Positions 20,165 to 31,782 of a stretch of 64,000 bases of DNA are shown here, piece after piece. The notes under the pieces were generated by a model that saw only the letters and a program-made list of their open reading frames with translations, was not told the DNA's origin and did not search any database. The stretch comes from Ascarosepion bandense (taxonomy: Eukaryota; Mollusca; Cephalopoda; Sepiida; Sepiidae), in assembly GCA_037127315.1 (NCBI GenBank), contig JBBBDQ010001456.1, positions 417,501 to 481,500 of the forward strand, written 5' to 3'. Positions within the stretch are counted from its first letter, which is position 1. Each line of letters begins with the position of its first letter. Position numbers and translations under genes: made by a program.

Positions 20165-20365
20165 ATTCCTGTATCCCTGACTTGTTAGTTGGCATTTTGG
20201 GTTCATCTTTTTACTTTGTGGTTTATGTTTAGTCCTTTCTTTTCGTTTTCTTTAGATACCTTCTGTAGGGAGTCTTGTAGTTTCCTTTCCGTGTCTGCTA
20301 TCAGAATACGGTGGCCATAAACGGAGAGAATAGAGTCCTGAATTTGCTGGAATAACTCAATCCTC

Positions 20366-22555
20366 TTTACGACGTCTAACCGTTTATTTTGCCTGACAAA
20401 GAATTATTACTCACACCACCAGCAAACCAACTCATTCCTAACCTTGAACACGAAGAATTCGGTCATGTTCACAATGCTAGCTAATCGCTGTTATTGGCGG
20501 TTAGTACCTCGAGCACGGTGTACATTTTCATTTTATGCGCCAAGCGTAGGAAGCTGTTACGTATTAACATTTGGTGAACTTCCATCTGAGAAATTTATGA
20601 TGATTATTTTTTTATATATAAGCAGGAATTCACACTCCCTTGTGCTTTTCTGTGCCAGAACTGTCTACTAATCCACCTTGGTCCCCATACTAAACTTCTT
20701 GATACTTCTGAAAGAAAAACGAGAATGTTAAAATAGCTCAAATCGTGATTGATTGATTTGCTTTCTATGGCTTATCAATCCGTTGCAAGATTTTTAAAGC
20801 GATGAAATATTTTTAGATTGTAAGAATTTTTTTTCTTTAGATAATGATTGAGTGATTATTAAATAATTCATAGCTTCATTATGTCGTGGATTAATACCTA
20901 ATCAGAATTTGATAAACAACAAATTATGATGTCGGCATAAAGTGGGGGATCAATTCTATATTATAATCAATATATAAAATGAAGCCTCATTTTATGGCCA
21001 TGATATTCTATACATTTATATTCCAGAGAATGTAAATAAATCTACAAGACATCTGTTTAGCTAATCAGTATTTCATTAATTCATTAATTTATCTATTGCA
21101 TATCAACTCTTTGTAGGTTATTTAAAGCCAGATAACATTTTTAGATTGTAAGAATTTTTTTAGCTAATAATGATTTAGTAATACAAGTCTGACTAATTAA
21201 CCAATAGTTGAGCGGAGATGGTGAATCACGTAACATTACTTTTAGGTTATCTTCCATATATTCTATGGTAAATGCGTTCTCAAATACCCTGCGTACCTTG
21301 TATATTGCCTATCCAATTAGTTACTTACGTCGTTTAGAAACAAGTAAAAAATAAAGAAATATTCACTAGCACTGAAAAGAAGTTTAAACACTCGTCTTTT
21401 TCTTCTTGTTTGGTATTTTTTACAAAAAATTCACTTTAATTGAAAAACAGATTTATTTCCAATGTACTAAATAAAGAAAATCCTAAGTAGATCTCAAAAA
21501 AAAAATTATCATCTCAGCTACTTTATTTAAAGGGCATGTTTTAAATTATAAATTTGTGGAAATTAAACAGACTGTTAATCTGCACTCAAATGACAAAATG
21601 AAACAGAAATGTTTTTATCTTTCTAATCAATGGGGTACATTAGAGATTTCACCGCATGAGAGCGCCTGTCTCTAAGTTGTAAACACGAGGTAGATAATCA
21701 TAAAATTGAATAGAAACTTCTTAGCGTGCAGCGTGATTTCCAGATAAGTCACCTTCAAATTATCACTTGTGTTAGTTCATGTAACAATTATTGTCAAGTC
21801 AGAAGTTCCCCAAAATATAACAGAATTCTAGTGTCAAATCACAGAAATCCAAGACAAAATATACTAATGACTGAATAATAACGCGATGAATTTATATGAA
21901 TAAAAGTTTTTTTAAATGATGCAAGTATCTGCAGTCAGGCCAAAGTTGAATGAAAAATATCAGCGTCGTTATACAAATTACCTTTCAAAAAGAACAAAAA
22001 TTTTTGAAAATTTCTCAATAAAAGAACTTTTAGAAGAACCTAATATTTCTGCTACTCACAATTCATTTTTATTTTTTTTACGAAAACTGTAAAATACGGA
22101 TTTTTAACCTTTTTCAAATTTATGAAACATACCGGCAACAATTAAAAATAAAATTATAATGTTAAATAAACGATATGCTTGGATGGTTTATAAGTTTTCA
22201 ATTTATTTTGACTTTATTTTCTCATGTTTTATCAGGTATTTATCGACTGCAATACACTTTACCAAATGTTCTATTTAATACGAAAACCAACCCGACACAG
22301 GCAGATGGCGTATTTCAAAATATTTACCAAAAGTCAAACATAGAGAAAAAAAGAAGTCGGGTTGAACAGGTAAATTTTTAATAATATGCACGTAGACAGG
22401 AAGTGGCATTGCAAATATGGTTGAAGCGGAAGAGATAAATAACAGTTGATATCCGAGTAGGAAGCACATATGAAGTACGAAAACTGTTCCATGCACATGT
22501 TCGAAATTTAAAATGTGGATTGTTTAGATTTGGGTGTTTTCTATGTGCTTGACTA
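20366..22555. other. Unassigned AT-rich stretch
   Basis: No gene supported. A diverged direct repeat of about 75 bp (TTTTTAGATTGTAAGAATTT at 20,810 and 21,143) with AAAGC and TAATGATT words on either side is the only structure I see. CTAATCGC and GCGGTTAG (20,480-20,505) form a small hairpin. Confidence 0.5.
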
Positions 22556-22623
<68 letters not shown>

Positions 22624-22664
22624 TATATATATTTTTATATATGTGTGTGTGTGTGTGTGTGTGT
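22556..22664. repeat. Composite microsatellite (TC)n(TA)n(TG)n
   Basis: In order about 13 TC, a TA block interrupted by TTTT, and 11 TG units. The same order is seen at 35.93 kb and, reverse-complemented, at 53.51 kb. Confidence 0.95.
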
Positions 22665-22679
22665 TCTGCATATAGCAAT

Positions 22680-23045
22680 AAACTACATCCGGCAGCAGCA
22701 AAGACTTTAATCAGAAAATTGCAGGTTTGGAGGAGCGTAGAAGCACCTCTTAATTACTGTTGTTCCCAGACCCAGGCTGACTCGTGGTGGTACTACCTGT
22801 CAGGGACCCAGCTATGGACAAATCGTCAAACCCCTTAAACAAAAATAAAACATTATGAAATTATAAAAATGCATTTTTATTGTATAATTGCCAACAATAT
22901 CTATTTATAACAAAATTACCAGCAATACATATTTAAAGGAAAATGACCAACAATACATTTTATCTGCAGTTGAAGCCATAAAATTGTGTTAAAAATATTT
23001 AGATTTCGGCATTAAATAACCCACAGAGATTTATATGCCACTAAA
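22680..23045 (-). repeat. Interspersed repeat R, copy 1
   Basis: Minus strand: CTCTGTGGGTTATTTAATGCC, a block of about three degenerate units with TGTATTGTTGGTCATTTTCC, then GACGATTTGTCCATAGCTGG, GGTCCCTGACAGGTA, GGGTCTGGGAACAACAG and AATTAAGAGGTGC. The same order at 49.43-50.01 kb shows that these parts form one element. I recognise no family; no tRNA-like head and no coding potential. Confidence 0.75.
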
Positions 23046-23339
23046 CAAAACCAACCAAACAATCTACATGAAATAACTCTTTTATGATATTAATTTATAT
23101 AATATTCTACAATTTCTTGAAGAAATCAAACAGTATTCCAAAATACAACTTCAACAAAAACGTACATATCACCACCTCTAGTAATAATATCAACACAAAT
23201 ACGTATATGCACAAATGTCGAGAATTATATACCATGCATTCAAATGTGAAAGCACAATAACATTTCATATTTTTCAAAGGCTTGTATACATATTCAGTGA
23301 TAGCTGTTAGACCTGGCGAAGCGGAAGACATGTTAGTTG
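23046..23339. other. Unassigned AT-rich stretch
   Basis: No supported feature. Confidence 0.45.
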
Positions 23340-23890
23340 TCAGCGAGTAGGTCGCGAGAGGTGAAATGCTTAACTACTTCATCATTTATTAGAACCTCGA
23401 ATACTTTATCGAAAAGCGGTAAGAGGTTAATAGGGCGATAATTAAAGGGGCCAGAGGGTTTACCAGGGTACTTAAAAATAGGAACAATAAAGGAGGATTT
23501 CAGATTATATCAGAAAGCAGAACGGCAATAATTGTAGAGCTTAGAGAGAACTAGAGCCAGCTCAAGGGCACATTTCTTTAGGACGATGACCAGGATTCTA
23601 TAATTTTTTTTGCCTTATGGGAATATAATTTAGAAATGATGTCCGTGACCAGAGAAGGGGTCACTCAGTTGAGCCTCTGTTCTAGGTGAGAAATCGCGTG
23701 TGGGTACACCTAAGGAGTCAAGAGTGAAGTCGAAAAAGAATTTGCGAGCAATGCATTCAACTTTGTCTACTGTAGGTGTGAGGACTTAGAATTAATTGAA
23801 CAGAAGAGAGATTATGGGTTAGCTGTTGTCCAGCACACTCTTGCAGAGCCGTCAGTAATATCTACAAGTAAAATGTCTTCCACTTGCTTC
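23340..23890 (-). pseudogene. Jockey/CR1-like LINE, RT N-terminal remnant
   Basis: The minus strand reads VLKKCALELALVLSKLYNYC, then KSSFIVPIFKYPGKPSGP, FNYRPINLLPLFDKVFEVLI and NDEVVKHF in one frame with a stop. This is the RT0-RT2 region (WK...V.P..K.G......NYRPISLLP...K..E) of the LINE family also seen at 34.2 and 55.5 kb. Upstream (23,600-23,880) more broken coding is likely. The catalytic boxes are missing because the copy ends before them. Confidence 0.8.
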
Positions 23891-23969
23891 TCTGCACGCA
23901 TGCACCTGTCAGACCCTTTCAAATACTTTGAAAGTTTGTAAAAATATTTTTGATACACCCTATATATAT

Positions 23970-25669
23970 ATATTCATATAGATAGGTGTGAGTTTGTAAC
24001 CCTGGGTTTCACGCTCTTGCGATCACCAGACAAACTGATTATATTTTTTAAAAATTGATTATATGTAGGGTTGCGTATATTCGTATATTTTTGTGGAAGT
24101 GGGGGAAAATCTGTCGTCATGACAGACGCAGACATATATATACATTTGTACACCCATTGACGCGCGCAAAGACACACACACACACGCGTTCGCCCACTGG
24201 GGCTTGCATAAACATATATATGCGAATCGTGCGGGGCTCGGCATATATATGTATATATGTGCCGTTGCGCACATACATACGCATTCGTTTGGTGTATTCG
24301 AATAGTGTAGCGATGTCAATGCGCGGACAGTTGTCGATTTCTCGTACGTACATATGTACTTTTGAAGGGTTCTGTGTGAAACTATGATAGGTAAAAATTG
24401 CTATTATTTTATTTAAGGCTGTATTGTTTTTTGGGGTTTTTTTGTTTTTTTTTTTAAGTCGGTTATTAGCTTGTTTTTCTGTTTTTTGTGGTTGCGTATA
24501 TTTAAATGGTAGAAATTCTAATTTGTAATACTCGTTAATGTTTATGTGTGGTGTATTATTAATTTTACTACGGCAGAGATATGTAATTTATGTTAATGAT
24601 GATTGCGGACTAATACTGTGATAGTAATATTTGATGATAATAACAGCTGTGGTAGTAAATAATTATTGTGAAGCGGTAGTAGTGATTAGTAATGGTGGTG
24701 TGATGAAATGCAATTATTATGGTGGTAGTTTGAACTAGAGAATAGCTGTTAGGATTATGGTATCAGCGGTTCCTTTTTTTTTTTATTCGTTTGGTATAAA
24801 TTGTGATAATAGGTATTTATTTTCATGTATGCCTTTGGAAATTAGTTCTGTGTTTAGTAAGTTCTTTTGTAGGCTATGAGATATAATTGCTACTTTTTCA
24901 TGTAGTCAAAGTAGGCATTTTTTTGTAATGTTTTTGTAGGCAGGTGCTTTTTTCAGTATTTTCCAGCTTATGGTTGGTGAAATATTTCTGTCTTTAGACG
25001 CCATACGTATGTGGATAGTTTAGTGTTGTTCAAGTATTTTCTGTTGGAGAATGAAAGATTGTGGTTGTTTTTTCTTTTCTTAAATAGTCCCTCAGTGGCA
25101 CCGATGTGTTGTTGTTTGCACTTACCTTAGCTTTATATACTATGTTTGTTTGCTGGCAATTTCTCTGGAGTGGACATGTAGTTCCGTTTCTGCAGTTGCA
25201 TTGAGTTTCTTCGGTTGCAGTATTGTAGGATGTTAATTTTTTTGTTGTGGCTTTTTATTATTTGTGTAAAAACAACGTCAAAATTAGTTACAGCTGCACA
25301 AGAAATATTACACAAATTGACATCGCTACACTATTCGAATACACCAAACAAATGCGTATGTATGTGCGCAACGGCACACATATACATATATATGCCGAGC
25401 CCCGCACGATTCGCATATATATGTTTATGCAAGCCCCAGTGGGCGAACGCGTGTGTGTGTGTGTGTCTTTGCACGCGTCAATGGGTTTACAAATGTATAT
25501 ATATATGTCTGCGTCTGTCATGACGACAGATTTTCCCCCACTTCAACAAAAAATACACGAATATACGCAACCCAACATGTAACCAATTTTTTTAAAATAA
25601 TCAGTTTGTCTGGCGATCGCAAGAGCGTGAAACCCAGGGTTACAAACTCACACCTATCTATATGAATAT
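23970..25669. mobile_element. 1.7-kb element with long terminal inverted repeats
   Basis: Arms 23,970-24,320 and 25,316-25,669 are reverse complements with few differences over about 350 bp. Outer ends read ATATTCATATAGATAGGTG and the complement. The arms are unusually CG-rich (GAATCGTGCGGGGCTCGG) and hold short CA/AT tracts. The spacer of about 1 kb is TG-rich with no coding frame or known motif. No target duplication is evident: the left flank is TA-rich and the right flank is GTCAGC. Long arms with no gene suggest a non-autonomous DNA transposon or foldback element; family unknown. All short open frames here are arm-translated artefacts appearing twice. Confidence 0.85.
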
Positions 25670-25753
25670 GTCAGCTCTATCACTGATATTGAGAGCTTTC
25701 AAATAAGTACCACGCATATATAATGTATAAATAATATAATATATATAACAAAT

Positions 25754-25757
<4 letters not shown>

Positions 25758-25804
<47 letters not shown>

Positions 25805-25854
25805 ATATTTATAGTTTTATACATACACTTTTCACACACACACACACACACACG

Positions 25855-25900
<46 letters not shown>
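25758..25900. repeat. (AT)n followed by (CA)n microsatellite
   Basis: About 22 AT units to 25,802, then 30 bases of mixed sequence, then two CA blocks to 25,900. Reverse-complemented this is TG then TA, the order reversed relative to the tracts at 22.6 and 35.9 kb. Confidence 0.95.
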
Positions 25901-25902
<2 letters not shown>

Positions 25903-26984
25903 GTTATTGGTTAGTTTTCATTCGTTTTTATCAAATGAACAAAAATTTTCAAAATTTCGCAAAATGTTCAGTATAACCACTAGATTTTCTCTCTCTTTAT
26001 CTTTTTCTTTCTCTCTCTCTGTCTTTTTCTTTCACTCTCTATCTCTTTCTCTCAATTTATATGCATGTGTTTTTCTATGTGTATATGGATGTCCACAAAT
26101 AGAAAAGTTTGTAAGAGAGAATTCCTCCAAAGTGAGCCTTGTTGTCAATCATTCACCTGAGAAGTTTTTGTCGGTTTTCAACCTTAGTTCCAAACATGCA
26201 AATGTGGTTGAATTTCGTCACGTGAAACATCCTTTTTAAAACGTTGATCGACACGTTCTTTGTGTAATAGAAACAGACTCATATCATTTGATTAGGAATC
26301 TTTAATTATACATGATTAATATTTATGTTGCTTTTTTCATTGATTTTAAAATGTATTTATTTTCATAAGAATGATTAAAAAGGAAAAGATTTATAGTAAG
26401 AAATAATAGCCCAAGAGTCAAAATACTACAGTTTCGAATATACATTATATTAATGCAATTTTAATAATTACACCAGCCGTAAAGACCATCTGATTAGCTA
26501 AGCTAAATTACTGATGTTTTAAGCTCAGTGGACCCCACAATTTAACTTGTAGAGTTGATTTGAGATTTCTGTTGTCTGAAATGATGCAATGGTGTCATGA
26601 ATTTCAATTAAACTCAAATTGAACACTGTGATTAAAATTTTGTTAATTTAGCAAAAATGCTAGTGGACTGATAATATTTCATAATACTTGAATGTTGAGT
26701 AAAAGCTACTACTCGTTGCTAAATACTCAATCATGTCCGAAGAATGAAATAAGAGAAAATGAATTAAGTAAAACTCGCTACATTTCAAACGTATTTCAGA
26801 TTATTATCTACATTAACAACCAGATATTTTCTCATGAACATACTTTGACATACTTGGTATCAATTTCACCAATATCAGTTTACAACTAACAAAGTATTCT
26901 AATTGCTGAATTTGCGTTGCAAAACGCATATCCATATTGTTTACAAATCACATTAGTAAATATTTGTCTATACTTTTGAAATGA
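25901..26984. other. Unassigned stretch with a CT-rich block
   Basis: 25,985-26,055 is rich in TCTC and TTTC. Otherwise AT-rich with no supported feature. Confidence 0.5.
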
Positions 26985-27290
26985 GGTATTATTTATACTA
27001 TTTAGATAATTCGGACTATTTGCTTATCTTTGCAACTATGTTTACGACGTTTCGAACGTTATAAGCTCCGGTCTTCTTCAGATGCTAGGAATTAAACCCT
27101 TTATTACGTTTACTGGAGTATATAATTCTCATTCCATGTGCGAAGCCACTTCCAGTAGCCATGAGTTATCTCCCTTTAACTTGACTCTCTGCTCTTGCCT
27201 TGTATTGCACTCACAACTCTTTGGGTCAAATCATTGGAACTAACCAACGTCTATATTCACTGGCCCATGTGTCCTTGAGGAAACATGGTA
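26985..27290 (-). mobile_element. Composite retroposon with tRNA-like head and hammerhead tail, copy D
   Basis: Minus strand: GTGAATATAGACGTTGGTTA, GTTCCAATGATTTGACCC and GTTGTGAGTGCAATACAAGG (head), then AATGAGAATTATATACTCCAG, AAAGGGTTTAATTCC, CTAGCATCTGAAGAAGACCG, and GAATTATCTAAATAGT (tail). Same order as copy B, diverged by many substitutions, so it is an independent insertion. Just past the head, 27,290-27,335 has GGACAATAGTCTGAATAA in plus orientation, the tail word of another fragment. Confidence 0.7.
27035..27090 (-). ncRNA. Hammerhead-ribozyme-like motif, copy D
   Basis: Both boxes are intact: CTGAAGA (27075-27081) and CGAAAC (27049-27054), followed by GTC. The helix II strands GACCGG and AACGTTC pair only in part (with G-U and mismatches), so folding would be weaker than in copy B. 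Confidence 0.45.
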
Positions 27291-27340
27291 GCAAAAATGA
27301 GGACAATAGTCTGAATAAAAAATAAAGTAAATATTTATCT

Positions 27341-27659
27341 CCTTTTCCTATGTTGATTTGTATAAAAATTTCCAGTATATGTTGAATTCATTTATTTTGA
27401 AAATGTTGAAGAATTCAACCGAATATCGTTTTTCAGATTTTAGTTAATATCAGAGTGGGCCATATTCTGTGTCAATTTTGCCTTTTTAAAATGTGTTTAG
27501 ATTAGACACACATAATTTTACAAGGGGCAGAATAATAATCTCACTTTTGCTTTGAAAATAAAATGTACAATTTGTTTGTTCTTGTATGTTTTATGAATTC
27601 AAAAAGTGTTCTTCATAAACGAAAGCGATAAGAAATATTTATTTCGTCTATGGAAATAA
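27341..27659. other. Unassigned AT-rich stretch
   Basis: No supported feature. Confidence 0.45.
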
Positions 27660-28290
27660 AGCTTTAAGTGTCCGGATATATTGACAATTGTCTGCCCAGT
27701 TTCGATAGTGTATTTTTTATTTCGAAGATTCCCCTCGATCTGAAAACTCACGTCTGTCAATATCCTACAAAACCATACTTGAGTTAAATCACAGAATTAG
27801 CCAAAATACAAGCTACGTTTTGATTATAAAACACTTTCATGAACTCATAAAAGTGTCTAGGTTTAATCAACTAACTGCTTTTGTGCTTAATCAAAAATTT
27901 TCTATTTGCTCGTAGACTTACTACTGAATATTTCCTATATAGAATCTTCTCTAGTGATGGAACGTGGTTTCTCTATAATCATGTATTGCCCGAGTCAATC
28001 AAGAATAAATTTTATGAGCATAAATATGGCGATCTTTCCTTGTCCTCCTTGCTCTCCTGAACTTGCTCCACCTGATTGTCATCTTTTCAGATGGTTGCAA
28101 CATTTTTAGAAGAAAACAGTTTATTAATTTCGAAAATGTAAAAACTGATAATGAATGATTCATTGCATCAAAGCTGGAAGAATTTTACGCCTGAAGGATC
28201 AACAATTTGCCAAATAGACGTAATTATGTTATCAATAATGTAAGAAAATATCTTAATATTGAGATCATAGAAGTATTTGTCTCTTTTCCA
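27660..28290 (+). pseudogene. Mariner transposase, C-terminal remnant
   Basis: FPCPPCSPELAPPDCHLFRW at about 28,033-28,095 matches the PPYSPDLAPSDYHLFR motif of mariners, but with E where the catalytic third D belongs. LQHFLEEN, then pieces resembling KNFTPEG and LPNRRNYV (LPNRW..V) follow in shifted frames, the normal C-terminal order. Upstream of 27,950 the coding signal is lost. A different family from the mariners at 30.6 and 46.2 kb, judging by the motif. Confidence 0.65.
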
Positions 28291-28823
28291 TTTAAAATGT
28301 GACAGGATTTAAATTCAAACCAAATACCCATAGGCTAACCAACATCGTCAGACTGTGTTACTACGAGGGGGAAGTTGGGAGTAAAAAATCTATTAAAAAA
28401 TCGCTTAACTTAGAACCCCAAGACACTCGAAAATTCAAACACACGGCTGGTCACAGCTAGTAAAAATATTCCAATTCATCTAAATTTTCAATGTTGAATT
28501 TGTGAACATTTCGCGAAATACTTAAATCCGCATTCTGCAATATTCTTAGAGAAATTAAGTAGTGAAGGTAAAACTAAAAGCCTATAAAACACATCTGTAA
28601 GTAATTAAAGCATACATATATTTTATCAACTATCTTCTCTATATTAAGAATTACTTACTTTGTTTCAGTGTTTAAATCTTGAATACGCTAATTAAATTTA
28701 TACGTTTTAATGAAATTTTCTAATTAACTCTTTTTTCATTTAGGCTATTTCCTTTCCTTGCTTATTCATTTCAAGGTGAAAATGTATCAAGGTGAAAATG
28801 TATCTCTCTGCCTAATTAACTAA
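28291..28823. other. Unassigned stretch
   Basis: No gene supported. ATGTATCAAGGTGAAA is duplicated in tandem at 28,776. ACACGGCTGGTCACAGCTAGT near 28,440 faintly resembles a Helitron end, but I do not call it. Confidence 0.4.
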
Positions 28824-29141
28824 ATGCTTCTAATTGCACGAGACCTTATAGATGCTCTAGTAATAACAAATATTTTTACCTCTTTCTTATTTTTGAATGT
28901 TCGGCACGAAGAAAATTATTATAATAATAATACCAAAAAAGAAATCATAATTAGGAAAATTAAACCTGTAAAAGCCAATAACCTAATAATCGATATAGAT
29001 ATTGCAATAAGAAAACAAGATGCGACTCCTAAACATTTAAGAATCCAAGAGACGGATGGTACACAGTATAAATTGAACTGTAGTTTAAATAAAGAAAATG
29101 GATACAAATTACTGGCTTGTACATCTAAAGGCGGATATTGA
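28824..29141 (+). CDS. Unrecognised open frame of 105 codons
   Basis: The second half (VRHEENYY to GYKLLACTSKGGY) has a balanced mix of charged and hydrophobic residues, unlike the low-complexity frames around it. I recognise no domain. There is no neighbour, splice context or repeat copy in the window to support it. It may be a chance frame or a fragment of an unknown mobile element. Confidence 0.15.
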   Translation: MLLIARDLIDALVITNIFTSFLFLNVRHEENYYNNNTKKEIIIRKIKPVKANNLIIDIDIAIRKQDATPKHLRIQETDGTQYKLNCSLNKENGYKLLACTSKGGY

Positions 29142-29884
29142 TCGTTTTTATATTACTAAATATTTTTATATTACAGTTTTTATATTATTTTATATTTTTA
29201 AAGGTTTAATCTAATTAGACTTAACCTTTAAAGCAATCACAATTTATCTATAAACTATTCACCGAAAACATTTGATTGGCTGTTACAACTAGTTAACTGT
29301 TATGAGAAATGCAGTAAAATAATCTATTTATAGAAAGAACAATAAATTATTAAGAGACCATCACTAACAAGGAAGTAAATAAAAATACGCAACCAACAAA
29401 TTTAAATAAAATTACTAAAAAGGATGACAAGTCAAAAGAGTTAAACACATGAGAACAAACAACTTTTACATGGCAAATATACACGCAGAGGTAACGATGC
29501 AAATGAAGATAAACACCAAATGCATCAGAAAATAGAAAAGTTAATGGCAAAAAGTACACACAGAAGCATTTATAATGGCTTCACATAACCAAAGCCTAGT
29601 TACCACGAATTACCAAGCAAACATAATAAAGAATATGTAGATTACGTGGACATGTTAACTTATTAGCGTTTGGCTGTTCATTCTTGACAGTGAAGGAATA
29701 CAAAAACCGACATTGTAAGATTGAATGTTTCACTGGAAGATACGTCAGAATCTATCTTACATATTTATAAGTCTGCTATTTGTTCTTGCTTTGAATATTG
29801 TTAGCACATCTAGTCCGGTGCTCCTGATACATATTTAGAGATTTTTAGAATTTATCTGTAAAACGTAACTTAAGAAAATGATTT
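29142..29884. other. Unassigned AT-rich stretch with an imperfect palindrome
   Basis: 29,200-29,229 is a 30-bp near-palindrome (AAAGGTTTAATCTAA and its near-complement). Otherwise nothing is seen. Confidence 0.5.
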
Positions 29885-30530
29885 GAGCGCCTTTTTATTT
29901 AATTTTTAAGTATTCAGTAACCTTAAAAATATAGGAATTTTAGAAATGTTGACTTTAAATTCATTATAGTTAACGCTGTTATTTTCTGAAAATGTTGTGT
30001 ATGGTGACCTGTACAAATAAAATCAGCACGTTTGTACATATGCCAAAAAATTATAAATTCTTTGAAAAATATTAGTGTTTGATGATTTATATTTCTTTCT
30101 TATTTATGATAAATATAGTTTTCATTTAATGATAATATCATCTAAAAGGCAAAAATTAATAAAGAATTTTTAAAGATTTAACACTTACTATGTTTTTATA
30201 ATTAAAATTTAAAAAAAAGGAAAATAATTCTTCTAAAATTCATTATTCATTAAAAAACATTAAGATAACAATGATTTTCATATATCTTATTTATAAGAGT
30301 AATTAAAAATTTCTTAATTAAATAATGTTATAGCTTTATTGCATTTTTATTTTATAAAATTCCACAATTATTTGATTTCTTTAAGAAATTCCAAAAGTGT
30401 ATTTTAACTCTAAAAAAGAAGCTAAAAATCGAGATTTTTAATCAAATTTTTGAACATGTTAGAAGGTTAAAACTTGAAAACTTTAATTACTTTTAAGCTA
30501 AATCTTGTGTTTGAAAGTCAAGTGTTCTAC
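29885..30530 (-). mobile_element. TIR-A family, copy 3 (internal fragment)
   Basis: Minus-strand fragment matching 51.4-51.9 kb: AGCGCCTTTTTAT, TGTTGTGTATGGTGACCTGT, ATCAGCACG, AATAATTCTTCTAAAATTCA and TAGCTTTATTGCATTTTTA in the same order. Neither terminus is present. Confidence 0.65.
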
Positions 30531-30575
30531 TCTTACGTTGATATTCCTAAGATTTCAAAGAATTCAGAGAAGTTT

Positions 30576-31782
30576 TAACACGTCTGACATATAGATGGTG
30601 CCACTAATAAAATATCTATATAATTCAAATGGCACGTGACAAAATTTGGGCCCAATTAGATTATTGGTTTCCAAATTATTTATTTATTATTTATATAGTT
30701 ATATAAATGAAGTTGCAAATTTTCTAAACAATGGAAAAATCTTAATTTCATGTGTTGATAAAGCATTGCATTCTGATGGGAAAGTACTGTTCAAGGAAAG
30801 CAATGGCTTCGTAAGTGTTATTCGGACTCTGCTCCGTCGGAAACAACGGTTAAGAGGAGATATGCCAGCTTTAAACGCGGTCACACAGACACAAATGATA
30901 CATTTAGTCCATCGTAAATTCAAGTTGCGTGAGATAATAGATGATTTAAACATATCAAAAGGCAGTGTATTCATCATTTTGCATGAACATTTGTCAGTGA
31001 GAACACTGTGTTCAAAGTGGGTGTCGCGTTTGCTCACAGTCGATCAAAAACAAAAACGCATTGATGATTTAGAGCGTTGTTTACAACTGTTTTAACGCAA
31101 CAAGAAGTTTTTGCGTAAATATGTATGAATGGCTGAAACATAGATCCACTACTTTATTTTGGAGTGAAATCAGCAATCAGCTGAATGGACAGCAGCAGGT
31201 GAAAGCCGTCCACAGCGACTAAAGACGTAAACATCAGTAGGCAAGGTTTTGGCCTCCGTATTTTGGGATACGAAAGGTATTTTGTCCATCGATTACCTTG
31301 AGAAAAGAAGAACCAAAAATACCGAATATTATACGTTATTATTAGTGCGTTTTAAGGAGGAAATCGTCAAAAAACAGCCACAAATGAAGAAAAAAATTGA
31401 TCTTTCGCAAAGACAACGCACCGTGTCCCAACTTGACCGTAGCGATGGCAAAATGACATGAACTGCAATTCGAATTGCTTCCACATCTACTCTATTCTCC
31501 AGATTTGCCCCATCCCAGTGACTACTGGCTGTTTGCAGACCTCAAAAGAATGCTTCAGGGAAAGAGATTTTGATCCAATGAAAAAGTGATATCTGAAACT
31601 GAGGCGTCATTTAAGGTCAAGAACAAAACTTTTTATAAAAAAGGCATCGACTTGTTAGAGAAGCGTTGGAATTAGTGTATCAGCCTAAAACGAGACTATG
31701 TTGATTATTCGAATTAGTCGAATTTTGCCTAAAAGTTGTTATTTTATTAGTTAGGTTCGGGATTTATTGAGTGATTTGTTAA
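30576..31782 (+). mobile_element. Mariner element M1, copy 1
   Basis: Left end TAACACGTCTGACATATAGAT is a shortened form of the terminus of the copy at 46.19 kb; the right end reads TTCGGGATTTATTGAGTGAT, then TTGTTAA. Size about 1.2 kb, usual for mariners. Between lies a decayed transposase. Confidence 0.8.
30700..31715 (+). pseudogene. Mariner transposase (M1), decayed
   Basis: In order: a helix-turn-helix part with KQWLRKCYSDSAP and VKRRYASFKRG in a shifted frame; LVHRKFKLREIIDDL, SKGSVFIILHEHLSV, CSKWVSRLLTVDQKQKR (30,901-31,060); VLASVFWDTKGILSIDYLEK (31,245-31,310); KDNAPC-like; YSPDL..SDYW-like; LKRMLQGKR, and KKGIDLLEKRW. The first catalytic D lies in a damaged stretch. The D of KDNAP and of SPDL are still legible, but in different frames. 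At least five frame changes. Confidence 0.85.

Larger units (their letters stand above)
19299..20365 (-). pseudogene. RTE-type LINE copy 2, split by a SINE
   Basis: Minus-strand order: DTERKLQDSLQKVSKENEKK, then GLNIN (20,173-20,300); QEFKYL..LTEDGNCDTGIQ, then RRIGIERQENF and LIKDE (19,676-19,866); WNLP-like and FHDPLRPEGTRH; then the tail (GAA)n at 19,299-19,345. This matches the post-palm part of RTE/BovB-like RT as at 52.6 kb. SINE1 copy d sits in the gap 19,875-20,164, flanked by ATTCCTGT on both sides. Several stops; inactive. Confidence 0.8.

Noticed and set aside
22378..22838. Open frames of 107 residues on both strands
   Set aside because: Produced by the TC-TA-TG microsatellite.
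24055..25582. Several overlapping open frames of 70-111 residues
   Set aside because: They are the same inverted-repeat arm read in different frames on both strands, with Cys/Val/Ile patterns from TG/TA repeats.
28435..28465. Helitron end ACACGGCTGGTCACAGCTAGT
   Set aside because: CTAG end is present but the hairpin is poor and there is no related copy.
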